NCBI RefSeq assembly: GCF_000723185.1
Contig: NZ_CBTY010000008.1
Location: 1-64,000, forward strand
Direction of reading: 5' to 3'
DNA length: 64,000 nt
Origin: Candidatus Nitrosotenuis uzonensis
GTDB taxonomy: Archaea; Thermoproteota; Nitrososphaeria; Nitrososphaerales; Nitrosopumilaceae
The translations under genes and the position numbers were made by a program. Positions 1 to 8,214 of the stretch are shown one piece after another. The notes under the pieces were generated by a model. The model worked only from the letters and a program-made list of their open reading frames with translations. It did not search any database and was not told where the DNA came from. Positions within the stretch are counted from its first letter, which is position 1. Each line of letters starts with the position of its first letter.

Positions 1-261
1 CAGACTCAGGCACCCCCACAGCCGCAGCCGGAGAACAACTCGTCAGGCAAGTCGCGCAAGGAGCAGCTTGAGGAATACGAAAAACAATATCTGCAGAGAA
101 TGCAGCAACAGCAGCAACAGGCAAAGACACCGCCGCCACAGCCGCAGACAAACCCGACCAGGGGATCACTGCCAGCTGGATTCAAGCCGACGACACCGCC
201 GCCTGCACCAAAACCAAGTCCAAATAGGGGATCTATGCCAAAAGGCTGGACACCGTCCTAA
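1..261 (+). CDS. C-terminal tail of a Gln/Pro-rich protein (5' truncated by window)
   Basis: Reading frame 1 is open from the first base to a TAA at 259-261 and gives 86 residues; the start lies outside the window. The visible part is low complexity: a short charged helix-like stretch (about residues 18-33), a run of glutamines, then Pro-rich sequence. It ends with two related motifs, RGSLPAGFKP and RGSMPKGWTPS. The same motif pair closes the membrane protein at 55468-56772, where it forms the cytoplasmic tail, so this protein may also be membrane anchored. Function cannot be told from the tail. The coding call is firm because of the open frame and the shared tail. Confidence 0.75.
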   Translation, partial: QTQAPPQPQPENNSSGKSRKEQLEEYEKQYLQRMQQQQQQAKTPPPQPQTNPTRGSLPAGFKPTTPPPAPKPSPNRGSMPKGWTPS

Positions 262-277
262 GATCTTTTCCTTTATT

Positions 278-739
278 TTAATTTCCAAGTATTGTACCGA
301 GAACTTGTTGTGCATGTCCCTTTGGCTTTACAGCAGGGTATACCTTGAAGACCTTGCCTTTCTCGTCAACAAGAAACGTGCTCCTCTGTATTCCCATGTA
401 CTCTTTTCCCATGAACTGTTTTTTGCCCCACACGCCGAACTTTTTTGCAACCTTGGCGTCCGGGTCGGAGAGAAGAACATACGGTATTTTCATCTTATCT
501 GCAAACTTTCTGTGTGATTCCACATCGTCAGTACTGATGCCAAAGACCTGCACTCCAGCCTTTTTGAACTTGGCATATTCCTGAGCGAACTCGTCTGCCT
601 CTATGGTGCAGCCGGGAGTAAAGTCGCGCGGATAAAAGTACACGACATATTTTTTGCCCTTGTAATCAGATGATCTTACCAGATTTCCGTCAGCATCGCT
701 TAGCTCAAAGTCTGGCGCCTTGTCTCCTTCTGATATCAC
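278..739 (-). CDS. bcp: Peroxiredoxin, Bcp/PrxQ type
   Basis: Thiol peroxidase of 153 aa that reduces hydrogen peroxide and organic hydroperoxides in the cytoplasm using thioredoxin-like donors. The thioredoxin fold opens with GDKAPDFELSDADG (residues 5-18). The peroxidatic cysteine sits in the family signature DFTPGCTIEADEF near residue 44. The resolving Cys five residues later in many PrxQ proteins is not seen (C-T-I-E-A-D), so it may work as a 1-Cys enzyme. The start is GTG at 739, supported by an AT-rich TATA-like box at 764-772 about 28 bp upstream, which suggests a leaderless mRNA. It is divergent from the aquaporin gene. Confidence 0.93.
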   Translation of the reverse strand: MISEGDKAPDFELSDADGNLVRSSDYKGKKYVVYFYPRDFTPGCTIEADEFAQEYAKFKKAGVQVFGISTDDVESHRKFADKMKIPYVLLSDPDAKVAKKFGVWGKKQFMGKEYMGIQRSTFLVDEKGKVFKVYPAVKPKGHAQQVLGTILGN

Positions 740-834
740 GAATTGGATCTGGGTGTATGCCCAATTATATTTTTCAGCACACGATCGTGAGACGGCCGCA
801 TATTTTATATTGAAATCCGCGGGGCTGCTCTTTG
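740..834. promoter_or_regulatory. Divergent promoter region of bcp and the aquaporin
   Basis: The 95-bp gap holds two TATA-like boxes pointing apart. ATTATATTT at 764-772, read on the minus strand, lies about 28 bp from the bcp GTG. TTTATAT at 804-810 lies about 28 bp from the aquaporin ATG at 835. Both spacings match archaeal TATA-to-start distances for leaderless transcripts. No further operator-like repeat is seen. Confidence 0.55.
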
Positions 835-1536
835 ATGGTTAACGGCAGGGCATGGTTTGCAGAGGCACTATCGACATTTTGTTTGGTGTTCTTCGGACCT
901 CTATCAGTTATAGTGTCCGCAGCAGCATTCGGCCCGGGACTGACACTTGAGGGCATCTTACTGATATCGTTTGCACACGGCTCGGCAATAGGCCTGATGG
1001 TGTACTCGTTTGGCCACGTTTCCGGGGCGCACATCAACCCAGCAGTCACAATCCCAATGATGATTACAAGAAAGATAGGAATAGTAGACGGGATAGGCTA
1101 CATAATATTCCAGATAATAGGCGCAATCATTGCAGCATTCTCACTCAAGACAATACTGCCAGAGCTTGGAGCCAAGGTAAACTTTGGAACCCAGGGAGGC
1201 CCGAGCGAGCTTCTCAACAATTCTGCCATGTCAGGCTTTGCACTCGAACTGGTCTTTACGTTCTTCCTTGTTGTTGTAATATTCATGACTGCAGTGCACA
1301 AAAAGGCATCTGCCGGACTGCACGGTCTCTCAATAGGAGGCATGATATTTCTGCTGCACCTAGTCGGCGTTCCGTTCACGGGAGCATCGATGAACCCTGC
1401 AAGGACGCTCGGTCCTGCAATTGCATCAGGCTACTGGGACTATCACTGGATATACTGGGCAGGCCCGATAATCGGCGGAATCATAGCTGGCCTGATAATG
1501 TACTATATCTTTGTCAAAAAGGCAGAGAGCGAATAA
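835..1536 (+). CDS. MIP-family aquaporin/glyceroporin
   Basis: Membrane channel of 233 aa for water or small neutral solutes. Both pore half-helix signatures are present: GAHINPAVT with Asn near residue 68, and GASMNPART near residue 185. Six hydrophobic segments fit the usual topology. A TTG lies one codon upstream at 832, but ATG 835 fits the TATA box at 804-810 for a leaderless start. The length is normal for bacterial and archaeal MIP proteins. Whether it passes water, glycerol, ammonia or urea cannot be decided by eye. In an ammonia oxidiser such channels are often considered for ammonia or urea, but that is inference. Confidence 0.93.
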   Translation: MVNGRAWFAEALSTFCLVFFGPLSVIVSAAAFGPGLTLEGILLISFAHGSAIGLMVYSFGHVSGAHINPAVTIPMMITRKIGIVDGIGYIIFQIIGAIIAAFSLKTILPELGAKVNFGTQGGPSELLNNSAMSGFALELVFTFFLVVVIFMTAVHKKASAGLHGLSIGGMIFLLHLVGVPFTGASMNPARTLGPAIASGYWDYHWIYWAGPIIGGIIAGLIMYYIFVKKAESE

Positions 1537-1599
1537 ATCCCTTAAGGTACAGCAAGACCTTTTCCATCATTGTCATCTCTGGTATCAGCTGCCGACTCG

Positions 1600-2361
1600 A
1601 TGGACTGGGACGAGTACCTGAGGTGGCTGACCAGCACAAAGCACAGGCACTATGGCAGAAACCTCTGGCTACTTGGGAAAAAAGTCTACAGGATGGCATT
1701 CACGCCGGAGCTAATCCTAATGGAGCACACAAGAAGAAAGGAGGACATACTCAAGGCAATATCGAACATATGCCGCTTTCTTGACATAAAGCACGACACG
1801 TATTTTCATGAGCAGTTCCTTGTGTGGCTCAAAAGAAAGGAGGTAAAGTGGAAGAGGGTGCGCGACCCGTACGAGAACTATGCCCTTGCAGAGACGCTCA
1901 CAATATCGCGCGTTGCAAAAAACATACGGGCCCTGCCGCCCAAGTATACTCTGTTTGCAACCTTTGCCCTGGTGTCTGGCCTGCGCACCGAGGAGGCAGT
2001 ACGCGCATTCAACGACCACCTGCAGCTGTGCAACGGCAGGGTAATTGAGATGTTCTGGGACCGCAGGACAAAAAAGGCAAACGCCGTCTTTTGCCACCCG
2101 ATACTGCACAAAAAGATCTCAATGAAAATAAGCTACAACAGCATACACAGGCACCTCCACTCAAGAATACTCGGATGCCAGCTAAGGCACCTCCGCAAGC
2201 TAAATTATACGATGGTCGCCACGCGAATCGACCCGCTCCTGGCCGAGTTCATGCAGGGCAGGCGCGGCAATATCTCGCAGAGGCACTACTACCTGCCGCT
2301 CATGAGGTCCAGCTACCCGCGGTGGGTCCGGATGTGGGACCCGTACGTTTCCAGGATCTGA
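1600..2361 (+). CDS. Archaeal tyrosine recombinase (integrase)
   Basis: A 253-aa protein with the layout of an archaeal tyrosine recombinase. The first catalytic arginine is in LVSGLRTEEAV (about residue 130). The box II region reads CQLRHLRKLNYT, with Cys in place of the usual His of HxxR. The nucleophile is probably one of the tyrosines in ISQRHYYLP near the C-terminus. The enzyme would cut and rejoin att sites. TTG at 1570 is an alternative start. The gene ends 147 bp before tRNA-Arg, on the chromosomal side of the AT-rich island, and its base composition resembles the flanking genome rather than the island. It may be the integrase of that island or of an older element. Confidence 0.7.
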   Translation: MDWDEYLRWLTSTKHRHYGRNLWLLGKKVYRMAFTPELILMEHTRRKEDILKAISNICRFLDIKHDTYFHEQFLVWLKRKEVKWKRVRDPYENYALAETLTISRVAKNIRALPPKYTLFATFALVSGLRTEEAVRAFNDHLQLCNGRVIEMFWDRRTKKANAVFCHPILHKKISMKISYNSIHRHLHSRILGCQLRHLRKLNYTMVATRIDPLLAEFMQGRRGNISQRHYYLPLMRSSYPRWVRMWDPYVSRI

Positions 2362-2508
2362 TTTTGGTGAGTTTTTTTATCACGTATTTTGGCCGGACAC
2401 TGCATTTTCCCCCACAATGTCAAGTGGGGATGAAATTGATACTGCCATAGCCAAAGATCAAAGGCCTGATGCGCAAGCGAAATTAAAGGGTCGCCTGCGA
2501 CGGTATCT

Positions 2509-2583
2509 GGGGCCGTTGCACAGTCTGGATAGTGCGGACGCTTGCGGAGCGTCAGGTCGTGCGATCGAAGCGCACCGGTCCCG
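2509..2583 (+). tRNA. tRNA-Arg (anticodon GCG)
   Basis: The cloverleaf can be drawn by hand. The acceptor stem is GGGGCCG with CGGTCCC (one G-T pair). The D stem is GCAC/GTGC. The anticodon stem GACGC/GCGTC closes the loop TTGCGGA, giving anticodon GCG (codon CGC, Arg). The T stem is GTGCG/CGCAC with loop ATCGAAG, an unusual A at position 54. Discriminator G is at 2583; no CCA is encoded. The gene marks the left edge of the AT-rich island, and tRNA genes are usual integration targets. Confidence 0.85.
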
Positions 2584-2651
2584 CCTTCTTGATTTTGGTA
2601 AGTTCGAGTCCCCACGAACTAAATTTGATACTCATACGCAATCGTATTTGA

Positions 2652-2703
2652 TTACCCCTACATTTTTGACAAAAATGAAAATTATATAAATCTGTAGGGG
2701 TAA
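2652..2703. promoter_or_regulatory. Palindromic operator around the TATA box of the first fic gene
   Basis: TTACCCCTACA at 2652-2662 and its exact reverse complement TGTAGGGGTAA at 2693-2703 bracket 30 bp containing the TATA box (TATATAA, about 2683-2689). The ATG at 2712 lies about 26 bp after the TATA, so the mRNA is probably leaderless and the right half-site overlaps the transcription start. A dimeric repressor bound here would block both TATA recognition and initiation. The regulator is unknown. Confidence 0.7.
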
Positions 2704-2711
2704 CTACTTTT

Positions 2712-3599
2712 ATGGTGGTAGTAAGAAAGAAAGTGATAAAGGGACAGACATACTACTACCTGGAGCACAGTTATCGAAAAGGCAAAAAGGTTTTGAAAAA
2801 AGAACTCTATCTTGGAAACAAAATCCCAAAAAACATTGAAACTATCAAAAGACAACTCATAGACGACATTTACAAAGTAAAATGGTACTCGGATCTAGAT
2901 ATAATTAAAAAAAATTACATCAAAGAACACAAATCAATACCAAAATCAATCAAAGAAAAAGAACTACAGTCATTTGTCACCAAATTCACATATGACACTC
3001 AGAAGATAGAAGGTTCCACACTCACTAGGAGAGAAACTGCTGATCTGCTTGAAAGGGGAATAACGCCTACAAGCAAACCAATTCGGGATGTAAAAGAGGC
3101 TGAAGCACACAGGGATCTTTTCTATAGAATTTTGAACTCCAAAAAAGATCTGACATTACAAATGACTTTGGACTGGCATTGGGACTTGTTTAGTCAAACA
3201 AAGGCCGATATTGCGGGCGAGATAAGAAAATACCAAGTTGGAATAGGTGCAAGTAAATTCTTGCCACCGTCACCAGTCGAAGTATTCCCAATGCTGACAG
3301 AGTTCTTCCAGTGGTATAACAAGAACAAAAATCGTATTCATCCAATAGAGCTTGCCGCCCTGGCACATCTGAAATTTGTAACAATACATCCGTTTGGAGA
3401 TGGCAATGGCAGAATATCGAGGCTTATCATGAATTTTGTGCTAAACAAGAAGAACTACCCTATGCTTGATATCAAATATGAGGAAAGAAATGGATACTAT
3501 AACGCACTTGAAAGATCTCAAGTCAAAAAAGAAGAAAGAATCTTTCTTCAATGGTTCATCAAAAAATATATCAAAGAGTATCACCGTTATCTAAGATAG
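2712..3599 (+). CDS. Fic domain protein, class II (N-terminal inhibitory motif)
   Basis: A 295-aa Fic-family enzyme; such proteins usually transfer AMP from ATP to a hydroxyl on a target protein. The catalytic signature HPFGDGNGR is near residue 226. The inhibitory helix motif (S/T)xxxE(G/N) is seen as TQKIEG about residue 97, so the enzyme should be self-inhibited until relieved. The first 45 residues are Lys-rich and form a small extra domain. The gene is AT-rich like the rest of the island and has a strong palindromic operator. A second, only distantly similar Fic gene lies at 11569-12528. The target is unknown; toxin-like, phage-defence or regulatory roles are all possible. Confidence 0.92.
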   Translation: MVVVRKKVIKGQTYYYLEHSYRKGKKVLKKELYLGNKIPKNIETIKRQLIDDIYKVKWYSDLDIIKKNYIKEHKSIPKSIKEKELQSFVTKFTYDTQKIEGSTLTRRETADLLERGITPTSKPIRDVKEAEAHRDLFYRILNSKKDLTLQMTLDWHWDLFSQTKADIAGEIRKYQVGIGASKFLPPSPVEVFPMLTEFFQWYNKNKNRIHPIELAALAHLKFVTIHPFGDGNGRISRLIMNFVLNKKNYPMLDIKYEERNGYYNALERSQVKKEERIFLQWFIKKYIKEYHRYLR

Positions 3600-3830
3600 C
3601 ATCAGTGGAATCCAAATCACTGTGTCATCTTTCGAAAAACTCAAAACAAAAATTCTACGCACAAAATAACTGAAACAAGTTTACTATTGTTGAGCATCCC
3701 CCCGGATCCGCTAACTATGTCAGTGCGAGTTCTTTTTTCGCATGACTCGTTCATTACGGGAGTCCGAGAACCACTAGACCCGCTACCTATCATGGTCTTA
3801 AAATAGACCCACCATCATCGATGATGATGC
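3600..3830. other. Intergenic spacer with repeat sequences
   Basis: No credible gene is seen. The spacer contains the 14-mer CCACTAGACCCGCT at 3771-3784 (also at 11192-11205), a second AGACCC at 3805-3810, and a 14-bp perfect palindrome CATCATCGATGATG at 3813-3826 just before the next gene. Confidence 0.5.
3771..3784. repeat. 14-bp direct repeat, left copy
   Basis: CCACTAGACCCGCT occurs here and, in the same orientation, at 11192-11205. The two copies enclose about 7.4 kb holding the restriction, PCNA and IS110 region. This makes them candidate attachment-site or transposition footprints, though only the 14-mer is shared. Confidence 0.45.
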
Positions 3831-4325
3831 TTGTTAAGCCTGGAAAAAATCAGAGAAATCGAGGATCCGTACCAATCATTTCTGGACTCGCTTGTAAATA
3901 ATGACAACAAGCGAAAATATCCGAAACAGCTTTTCAAATTCCTGCAGTTAATTCCACACGAACTTTTCCTAGAAAACGGCATATCAACGTCTGATTGCAA
4001 CAACACGCGATTTCTTGCAAACTGTTTTGTAGCCCTTGCAAAGAAAGATCCCAGCCTTGCAAAAAACATAGGTGAGGCTGAGTGTATGCTAGGTTTCAAA
4101 GAAGCTGGACAGAGATATTTTACCAAGGCTGAAGAAAATTCCATGAACCTCACAGATCAAGCTACTCGTGCAAACGTTCTGATTAATTTGGCAACCGCAT
4201 GTATGAAAATGAAGGAGTATAAAATGGAAAGAAATTATCTGATGAAAGCTTTGCAAACCACTCCGGAAACAGAGAAAATTCTTGAAATAAATAAGAGATT
4301 AAGTGAGCTAAGTCGATACTGCTAA
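3831..4325 (+). CDS. Hypothetical protein: integrase N-terminal-like segment joined to a TPR-like segment
   Basis: A 164-aa ORF whose only in-frame start is TTG at 3831, because a TGA precedes it directly. Residues 10-40 (DPYQSFLDSL, then KRKYPKQLFKFLQLI) resemble the SAM-like arm domain at the start of thaumarchaeal tyrosine recombinases; this is a memory-based impression. The last 60 residues (ANVLINLATACMKMKEYK onward) look like a tetratricopeptide helix pair. No catalytic recombinase residues follow, so it cannot be an active integrase. It may be a chimera left by element decay, or a TPR adaptor. It stands alone between two AT-rich spacers. Confidence 0.45.
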   Translation: MLSLEKIREIEDPYQSFLDSLVNNDNKRKYPKQLFKFLQLIPHELFLENGISTSDCNNTRFLANCFVALAKKDPSLAKNIGEAECMLGFKEAGQRYFTKAEENSMNLTDQATRANVLINLATACMKMKEYKMERNYLMKALQTTPETEKILEINKRLSELSRYC

Positions 4326-4546
4326 AATGGGTCTGATATTGAACTTTCATGATGGCTGGTCTTAACAGATTCAGTACATAATTCAAACATGCAAGCAATC
4401 TAATTTCATCATTATGATTCATGAAATCTGTTTCAGAAGTGATGTACAAATCTTACGCAAACCAGATTTATTAGATATGATTCTTTACATGCGTTAATAA
4501 TTATTGTAAAGCATATAGGATACAAACTAAATAATTATTCTAATTT
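4326..4546. other. AT-rich intergenic spacer with short inverted repeats
   Basis: No gene is seen. AATAATTATT occurs at 4496-4505 and 4530-4539. The first copy lies between CTTTACA (4483-4489) and TGTAAAG (4505-4511), a 7-bp inverted repeat. These may be operator elements for the gene at 4547, whose own TATA-like sequence lies in the second AT block. Confidence 0.35.
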
Positions 4547-5245
4547 ATGATTATTAGCAGAAAACTAATCTCCTGCACTCATTCACATAACTACAAACAC
4601 TATTTGGCGTTCTCTTTCAACCAATCAGATTCAATATTACAACAAGCAATTTTGGAAGGTAAACAGTTAGCAAGAAAAGTAAATCCTCATAATCCGAAAG
4701 AAGAGATAAGGACCTTGCCCCAATTAGAAGCGGCAAATATGCGTGGAAGATTAGCTGAATTATGTACGAAAAATCTTCTTCAAAATGAATTAAAAGTGAG
4801 AAACTTGCCTGGGACCATCACCGAGTCTTCTGAATTTATTGATAGCGTAGAAGGAATTACCCAGATCGATTTGATATTGACTGTCAACGGAAATAAGTAT
4901 CAAATTGAAATAAGATCATCTTGTGTAAGAAATGGAGTATATTTTGGAATTACTTCTGGATTCATCAATCTACTTGGTTGGTACAAAACAGACAGCAAAC
5001 AAAAAGAACCGAAGAAGGATTTCTATCTTATGTACCTATATGGATTCAATGAATCAGAAACTACAAACAAGTTTTCAAATCAAGTGGATGTGAGCTTTGT
5101 TGGTGGTGCAAGTAAGTTAATGCTCCAAGGGCCTTTGGCTTCAGATAAACAATTGAAACAATCAGTAAAGACTCTTTACCGATGTATAAGTCCGATTTGT
5201 ACAGTATATGACGTGGATCAGATATTAAATGAGATGTTTCAATAG
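4547..5245 (+). CDS. Putative PD-(D/E)XK-fold protein of the restriction cluster
   Basis: A 232-aa protein of no family I can name firmly. Its central part fits a PD-(D/E)XK nuclease core: an acidic residue in ITQIDLILTVNG (about residue 107), then a beta strand ending in YQIEIRSSCVR, where E-x-R would replace the usual E-x-K. It lies 68 bp before the nuclease-methyltransferase gene on the same strand, with similar AT-rich composition, so a role in the same restriction or defence module is likely. A non-catalytic DNA-binding subunit is the main alternative because the lysine is replaced. Confidence 0.5.
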   Translation: MIISRKLISCTHSHNYKHYLAFSFNQSDSILQQAILEGKQLARKVNPHNPKEEIRTLPQLEAANMRGRLAELCTKNLLQNELKVRNLPGTITESSEFIDSVEGITQIDLILTVNGNKYQIEIRSSCVRNGVYFGITSGFINLLGWYKTDSKQKEPKKDFYLMYLYGFNESETTNKFSNQVDVSFVGGASKLMLQGPLASDKQLKQSVKTLYRCISPICTVYDVDQILNEMFQ

Positions 5246-5313
5246 AGCAAAATTTCTCACGCATAATTATTGTTAGTATGAAAAATTTCAAATAGTAATA
5301 TCAAAAACTCAAT

Positions 5314-8205
5314 ATGGTGTCTTCTCAGAACCGGATAATAGAAAGAACTCTTTATGATCCTATCAGTGACTTCCTACGGGAAATAAAATTTGACAGCATT
5401 GGTGAATCAAGAGCAGGAAAAGAAAGGGATTTCTCTGACATTGTTTTCACATATGGGAAAGATAAATTTGTAATTGAGGTAAAATTAGAAAAAAATACAC
5501 CAACTTTAAGCACGAAGGCGACTGCGCAAGCCTTTAGGTACGCAAGTAAACTTGGCACATCAAACGTTCTGGTCTTAATATATCCTGAAACTCTCAAAAA
5601 TCAACCTATTGTCAATAGTGAATGGCTAAGAAAAATAACCCTTAACGACAAAATAAAATGTCATGTATTTACTGATTATTGGAATGAAACAGTTGAAGAT
5701 TCTGCCTCAAAAATATTTGAGGAATTAAAAAATAAAATTGATTCCAAAGTTCATAAAATAGATTTACACACGATTGTAAAACAAATACGCCAAATTGTTT
5801 CGGATCTCAACGCAATAACATCATATGTTAAAAAGGAAAAACTCGTCTCTGAAGTAGTTGAAAAATTAGATCTTTTTACATCAATCGGTGACATTGATGA
5901 TCAAGAATTAGCGGAGAATCAAATAACAAATCTTTCTTCATATTTGTTATTCAACCAATTACTTTTTTATAGAATTTACAGTAAAAAAATGACCAGTACT
6001 AAATTACCAGAGTTAACGGAGATAGCCAAAATACAGGATCTACAAAAATATTTTGATGCAATTACTAAAATCGATTTTAAATCTATCTATAAAATTAATA
6101 TCTTGGGCCAAATTCCAGAAGATAATCTGGTAATTGAAATTCTTAATGATGTTATTCAAGCAATCCAATTGATAAGGGCTGAGTTAATTACCCATGATCT
6201 AGCTGGAAGATTCTTTCACGATCTCATTCCTCATGAAATTAGAAAAATACTAGCCGCATTCTACACTCATCCTAATTCTGCGGACTTGTTAGCAGGCCTA
6301 ACAATTCACTCATGGAACGAAACTGTAATGGATCCTGCATGTGGTTCTGGAACATTGTTAGTTGCAAGTTACTCCAGAAAACTAAACTTATACAAATCAC
6401 AGAAAGGATTTGAAAATTTCAAAGCAGTTCATAAACAATTTATTGAAAAAGAAATCAGCGGAGCAGACCTTATGCCGTTTGCAAGCCACCTCACAACAAT
6501 TAATCTTGCTATGCAGCAGATAGATCAACCTACCAACATCGTGAGAATTGCTTCGATGGACAGTCTTGAATTAGCGGATAGGCTCAGAAGCGCTGCGTTT
6601 ACGAGAGGAAAAGGAATCCCAATTACAGGTTTTGAAAAATCAGCACAACTGACACTCACAAACGAAGTTGCTTGGAGTAAAAAAGGAGGATCTGTATCCA
6701 TGGAAGGAAGAGGTTCTACATTCAACATTTCACCATTAGATGTGGTTATAATGAATCCTCCTTTTTCAGATAGAGAAAAAATGCCTGATGAGATGAGAAC
6801 CAAACTGAACAATAATGTTGTTCTAAAGGAAAAAGTTGGGGGGATGGTAAATTTGTGGGGTTATTTTATAGGACTGTCAAATCTTTTATTAAAAAACGGT
6901 GGAATGCTCGGCGCAGTAATTCCAATTAGCATTGCAAGAGGCGGCGCAACTCAACCTGTACGTGATTTTCTTTTGAGTAATTTTTCTGCTAAATTTATTG
7001 TTAAGCCAATAATCGATGATGCATTCAGCGAAAATTCAGCATATAGGGATGTCTTATACATAGCAGAGAGAAAAAAACCCGACGAAAAAGATTATACTGC
7101 AATCGTCTCGATAAAATCTGAAATCAAAAAAATGCCTTCAGATCAAGTAACAAAATTAATCAACGATCTGAACCGCAATTATATTGAAAAAACTAATAAA
7201 AATAACGATGATTACGAAATAACCTTTGTAAAGACAAAAGAACTGTTTGATTATTCTGATAATCTCATGCCACTGATTGGCTTTAAATCACAAAAGAATG
7301 GTTTGGTCATCTCCAATTTTATGGCCGAGGTAAGAAAAACCGCTGGAAATAAACTAGTTAAATTGTCGAAGGAAATTATGAGGGAGGGGCTCCATGCGTC
7401 GCCAGAAGGCCTTTCTGAGCTTGTTTTTATTAATAATCCAATAGACGAATCAAGAGTTAAAAGATCGTTTTTGATCCTTAAAGAAAAGAAATCTCAGACA
7501 CTCAAATTTAAAATTAAATCACTTGAGAATGAATTTGAGATTCCAATCAGCAAAACTCAACCGGCTCTGCGAACATTAACTGGAATTAAAAACTTTATAG
7601 TGGATAATATTGATTATGTGATTACAGAAGAACCAGCAAAATTTGATGAAATTTTACGGTTTTCTAAATGGAAAGGAAAATTTGATTGGTTTACGCACAA
7701 CAAAAATGTCTTGAACAAATTACGTCATGTAATTATTCCAAATCGATTTAGGCCAGATTCAGCAAACACACATCATTTCGCCTTTTACTCAAAGAAAAAA
7801 TTTGTCGCCCCACATTCTTTTAAAATTCTAGACTTTAATAGCTCACAAGAAGGATTATTCCAAACTTTACTGTTAAACAGCAGTATAACCATTGCAAATT
7901 TTCTGTTATACCGTTCTCAATCGACAAGAGGATTTACTCATATTATGGAAGCCGATTGGGTTCTCTACGACTTATTTGACATTAAAAAACTGTCACATGA
8001 GGAAAAATCAAAACTTGAAGAAATAGCAGAAAAACTAGAAGAGATAAATTTTCCGTCAATTAAGGATCAATATTTGACCAATAACAAGTATCGTAGGATT
8101 CTTGATGTTACAATACTTCAAGTCCTTGGTTTCGATAAGGATAGAATCGAACCTGTTCTTGACAAGTTGTATAAAGCCATTTATGAAGAACTTTCCGTAG
8201 ATTGA
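5314..8205 (+). CDS. Restriction-modification fusion: PD-(D/E)XK nuclease plus N6-adenine methyltransferase
   Basis: A 963-aa single-chain enzyme. Residues 35-60 hold a nuclease core: DFSDIVFTYGKDKFVIEVKL shows the acidic residue and E-x-K. A helical linker (about 150-320) follows. The methyltransferase has motif I DPACGSGTLL (about 345) for S-adenosylmethionine and catalytic motif IV NPPF (about 485), which is typical of N6-adenine enzymes. From about 640 to the end the sequence is variable and helical, as expected for a target-recognition domain. The order resembles type IIG (Eco57I-like) enzymes, so one protein may both cut and methylate. Its partner may be the protein at 4547. It is convergent with PCNA, 9 bp away. 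Confidence 0.85.
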   Translation: MVSSQNRIIERTLYDPISDFLREIKFDSIGESRAGKERDFSDIVFTYGKDKFVIEVKLEKNTPTLSTKATAQAFRYASKLGTSNVLVLIYPETLKNQPIVNSEWLRKITLNDKIKCHVFTDYWNETVEDSASKIFEELKNKIDSKVHKIDLHTIVKQIRQIVSDLNAITSYVKKEKLVSEVVEKLDLFTSIGDIDDQELAENQITNLSSYLLFNQLLFYRIYSKKMTSTKLPELTEIAKIQDLQKYFDAITKIDFKSIYKINILGQIPEDNLVIEILNDVIQAIQLIRAELITHDLAGRFFHDLIPHEIRKILAAFYTHPNSADLLAGLTIHSWNETVMDPACGSGTLLVASYSRKLNLYKSQKGFENFKAVHKQFIEKEISGADLMPFASHLTTINLAMQQIDQPTNIVRIASMDSLELADRLRSAAFTRGKGIPITGFEKSAQLTLTNEVAWSKKGGSVSMEGRGSTFNISPLDVVIMNPPFSDREKMPDEMRTKLNNNVVLKEKVGGMVNLWGYFIGLSNLLLKNGGMLGAVIPISIARGGATQPVRDFLLSNFSAKFIVKPIIDDAFSENSAYRDVLYIAERKKPDEKDYTAIVSIKSEIKKMPSDQVTKLINDLNRNYIEKTNKNNDDYEITFVKTKELFDYSDNLMPLIGFKSQKNGLVISNFMAEVRKTAGNKLVKLSKEIMREGLHASPEGLSELVFINNPIDESRVKRSFLILKEKKSQTLKFKIKSLENEFEIPISKTQPALRTLTGIKNFIVDNIDYVITEEPAKFDEILRFSKWKGKFDWFTHNKNVLNKLRHVIIPNRFRPDSANTHHFAFYSKKKFVAPHSFKILDFNSSQEGLFQTLLLNSSITIANFLLYRSQSTRGFTHIMEADWVLYDLFDIKKLSHEEKSKLEEIAEKLEEINFPSIKDQYLTNNKYRRILDVTILQVLGFDKDRIEPVLDKLYKAIYEELSVD

Positions 8206-8214
8206 CACTATAAA

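Noticed and set aside
2353-2606. Attachment repeat TGATTTTGGTRAGTT after the integrase and after tRNA-Arg
   Set aside because: A similar string also occurs at about 50277 far from any element, and it is too short to carry weight.
5206-5245. PIP-box (PCNA-binding motif) at the C-terminus of the 4547 protein
   Set aside because: QILNEMF resembles the motif but the hydrophobic residue is out of register by one and the second aromatic is missing.
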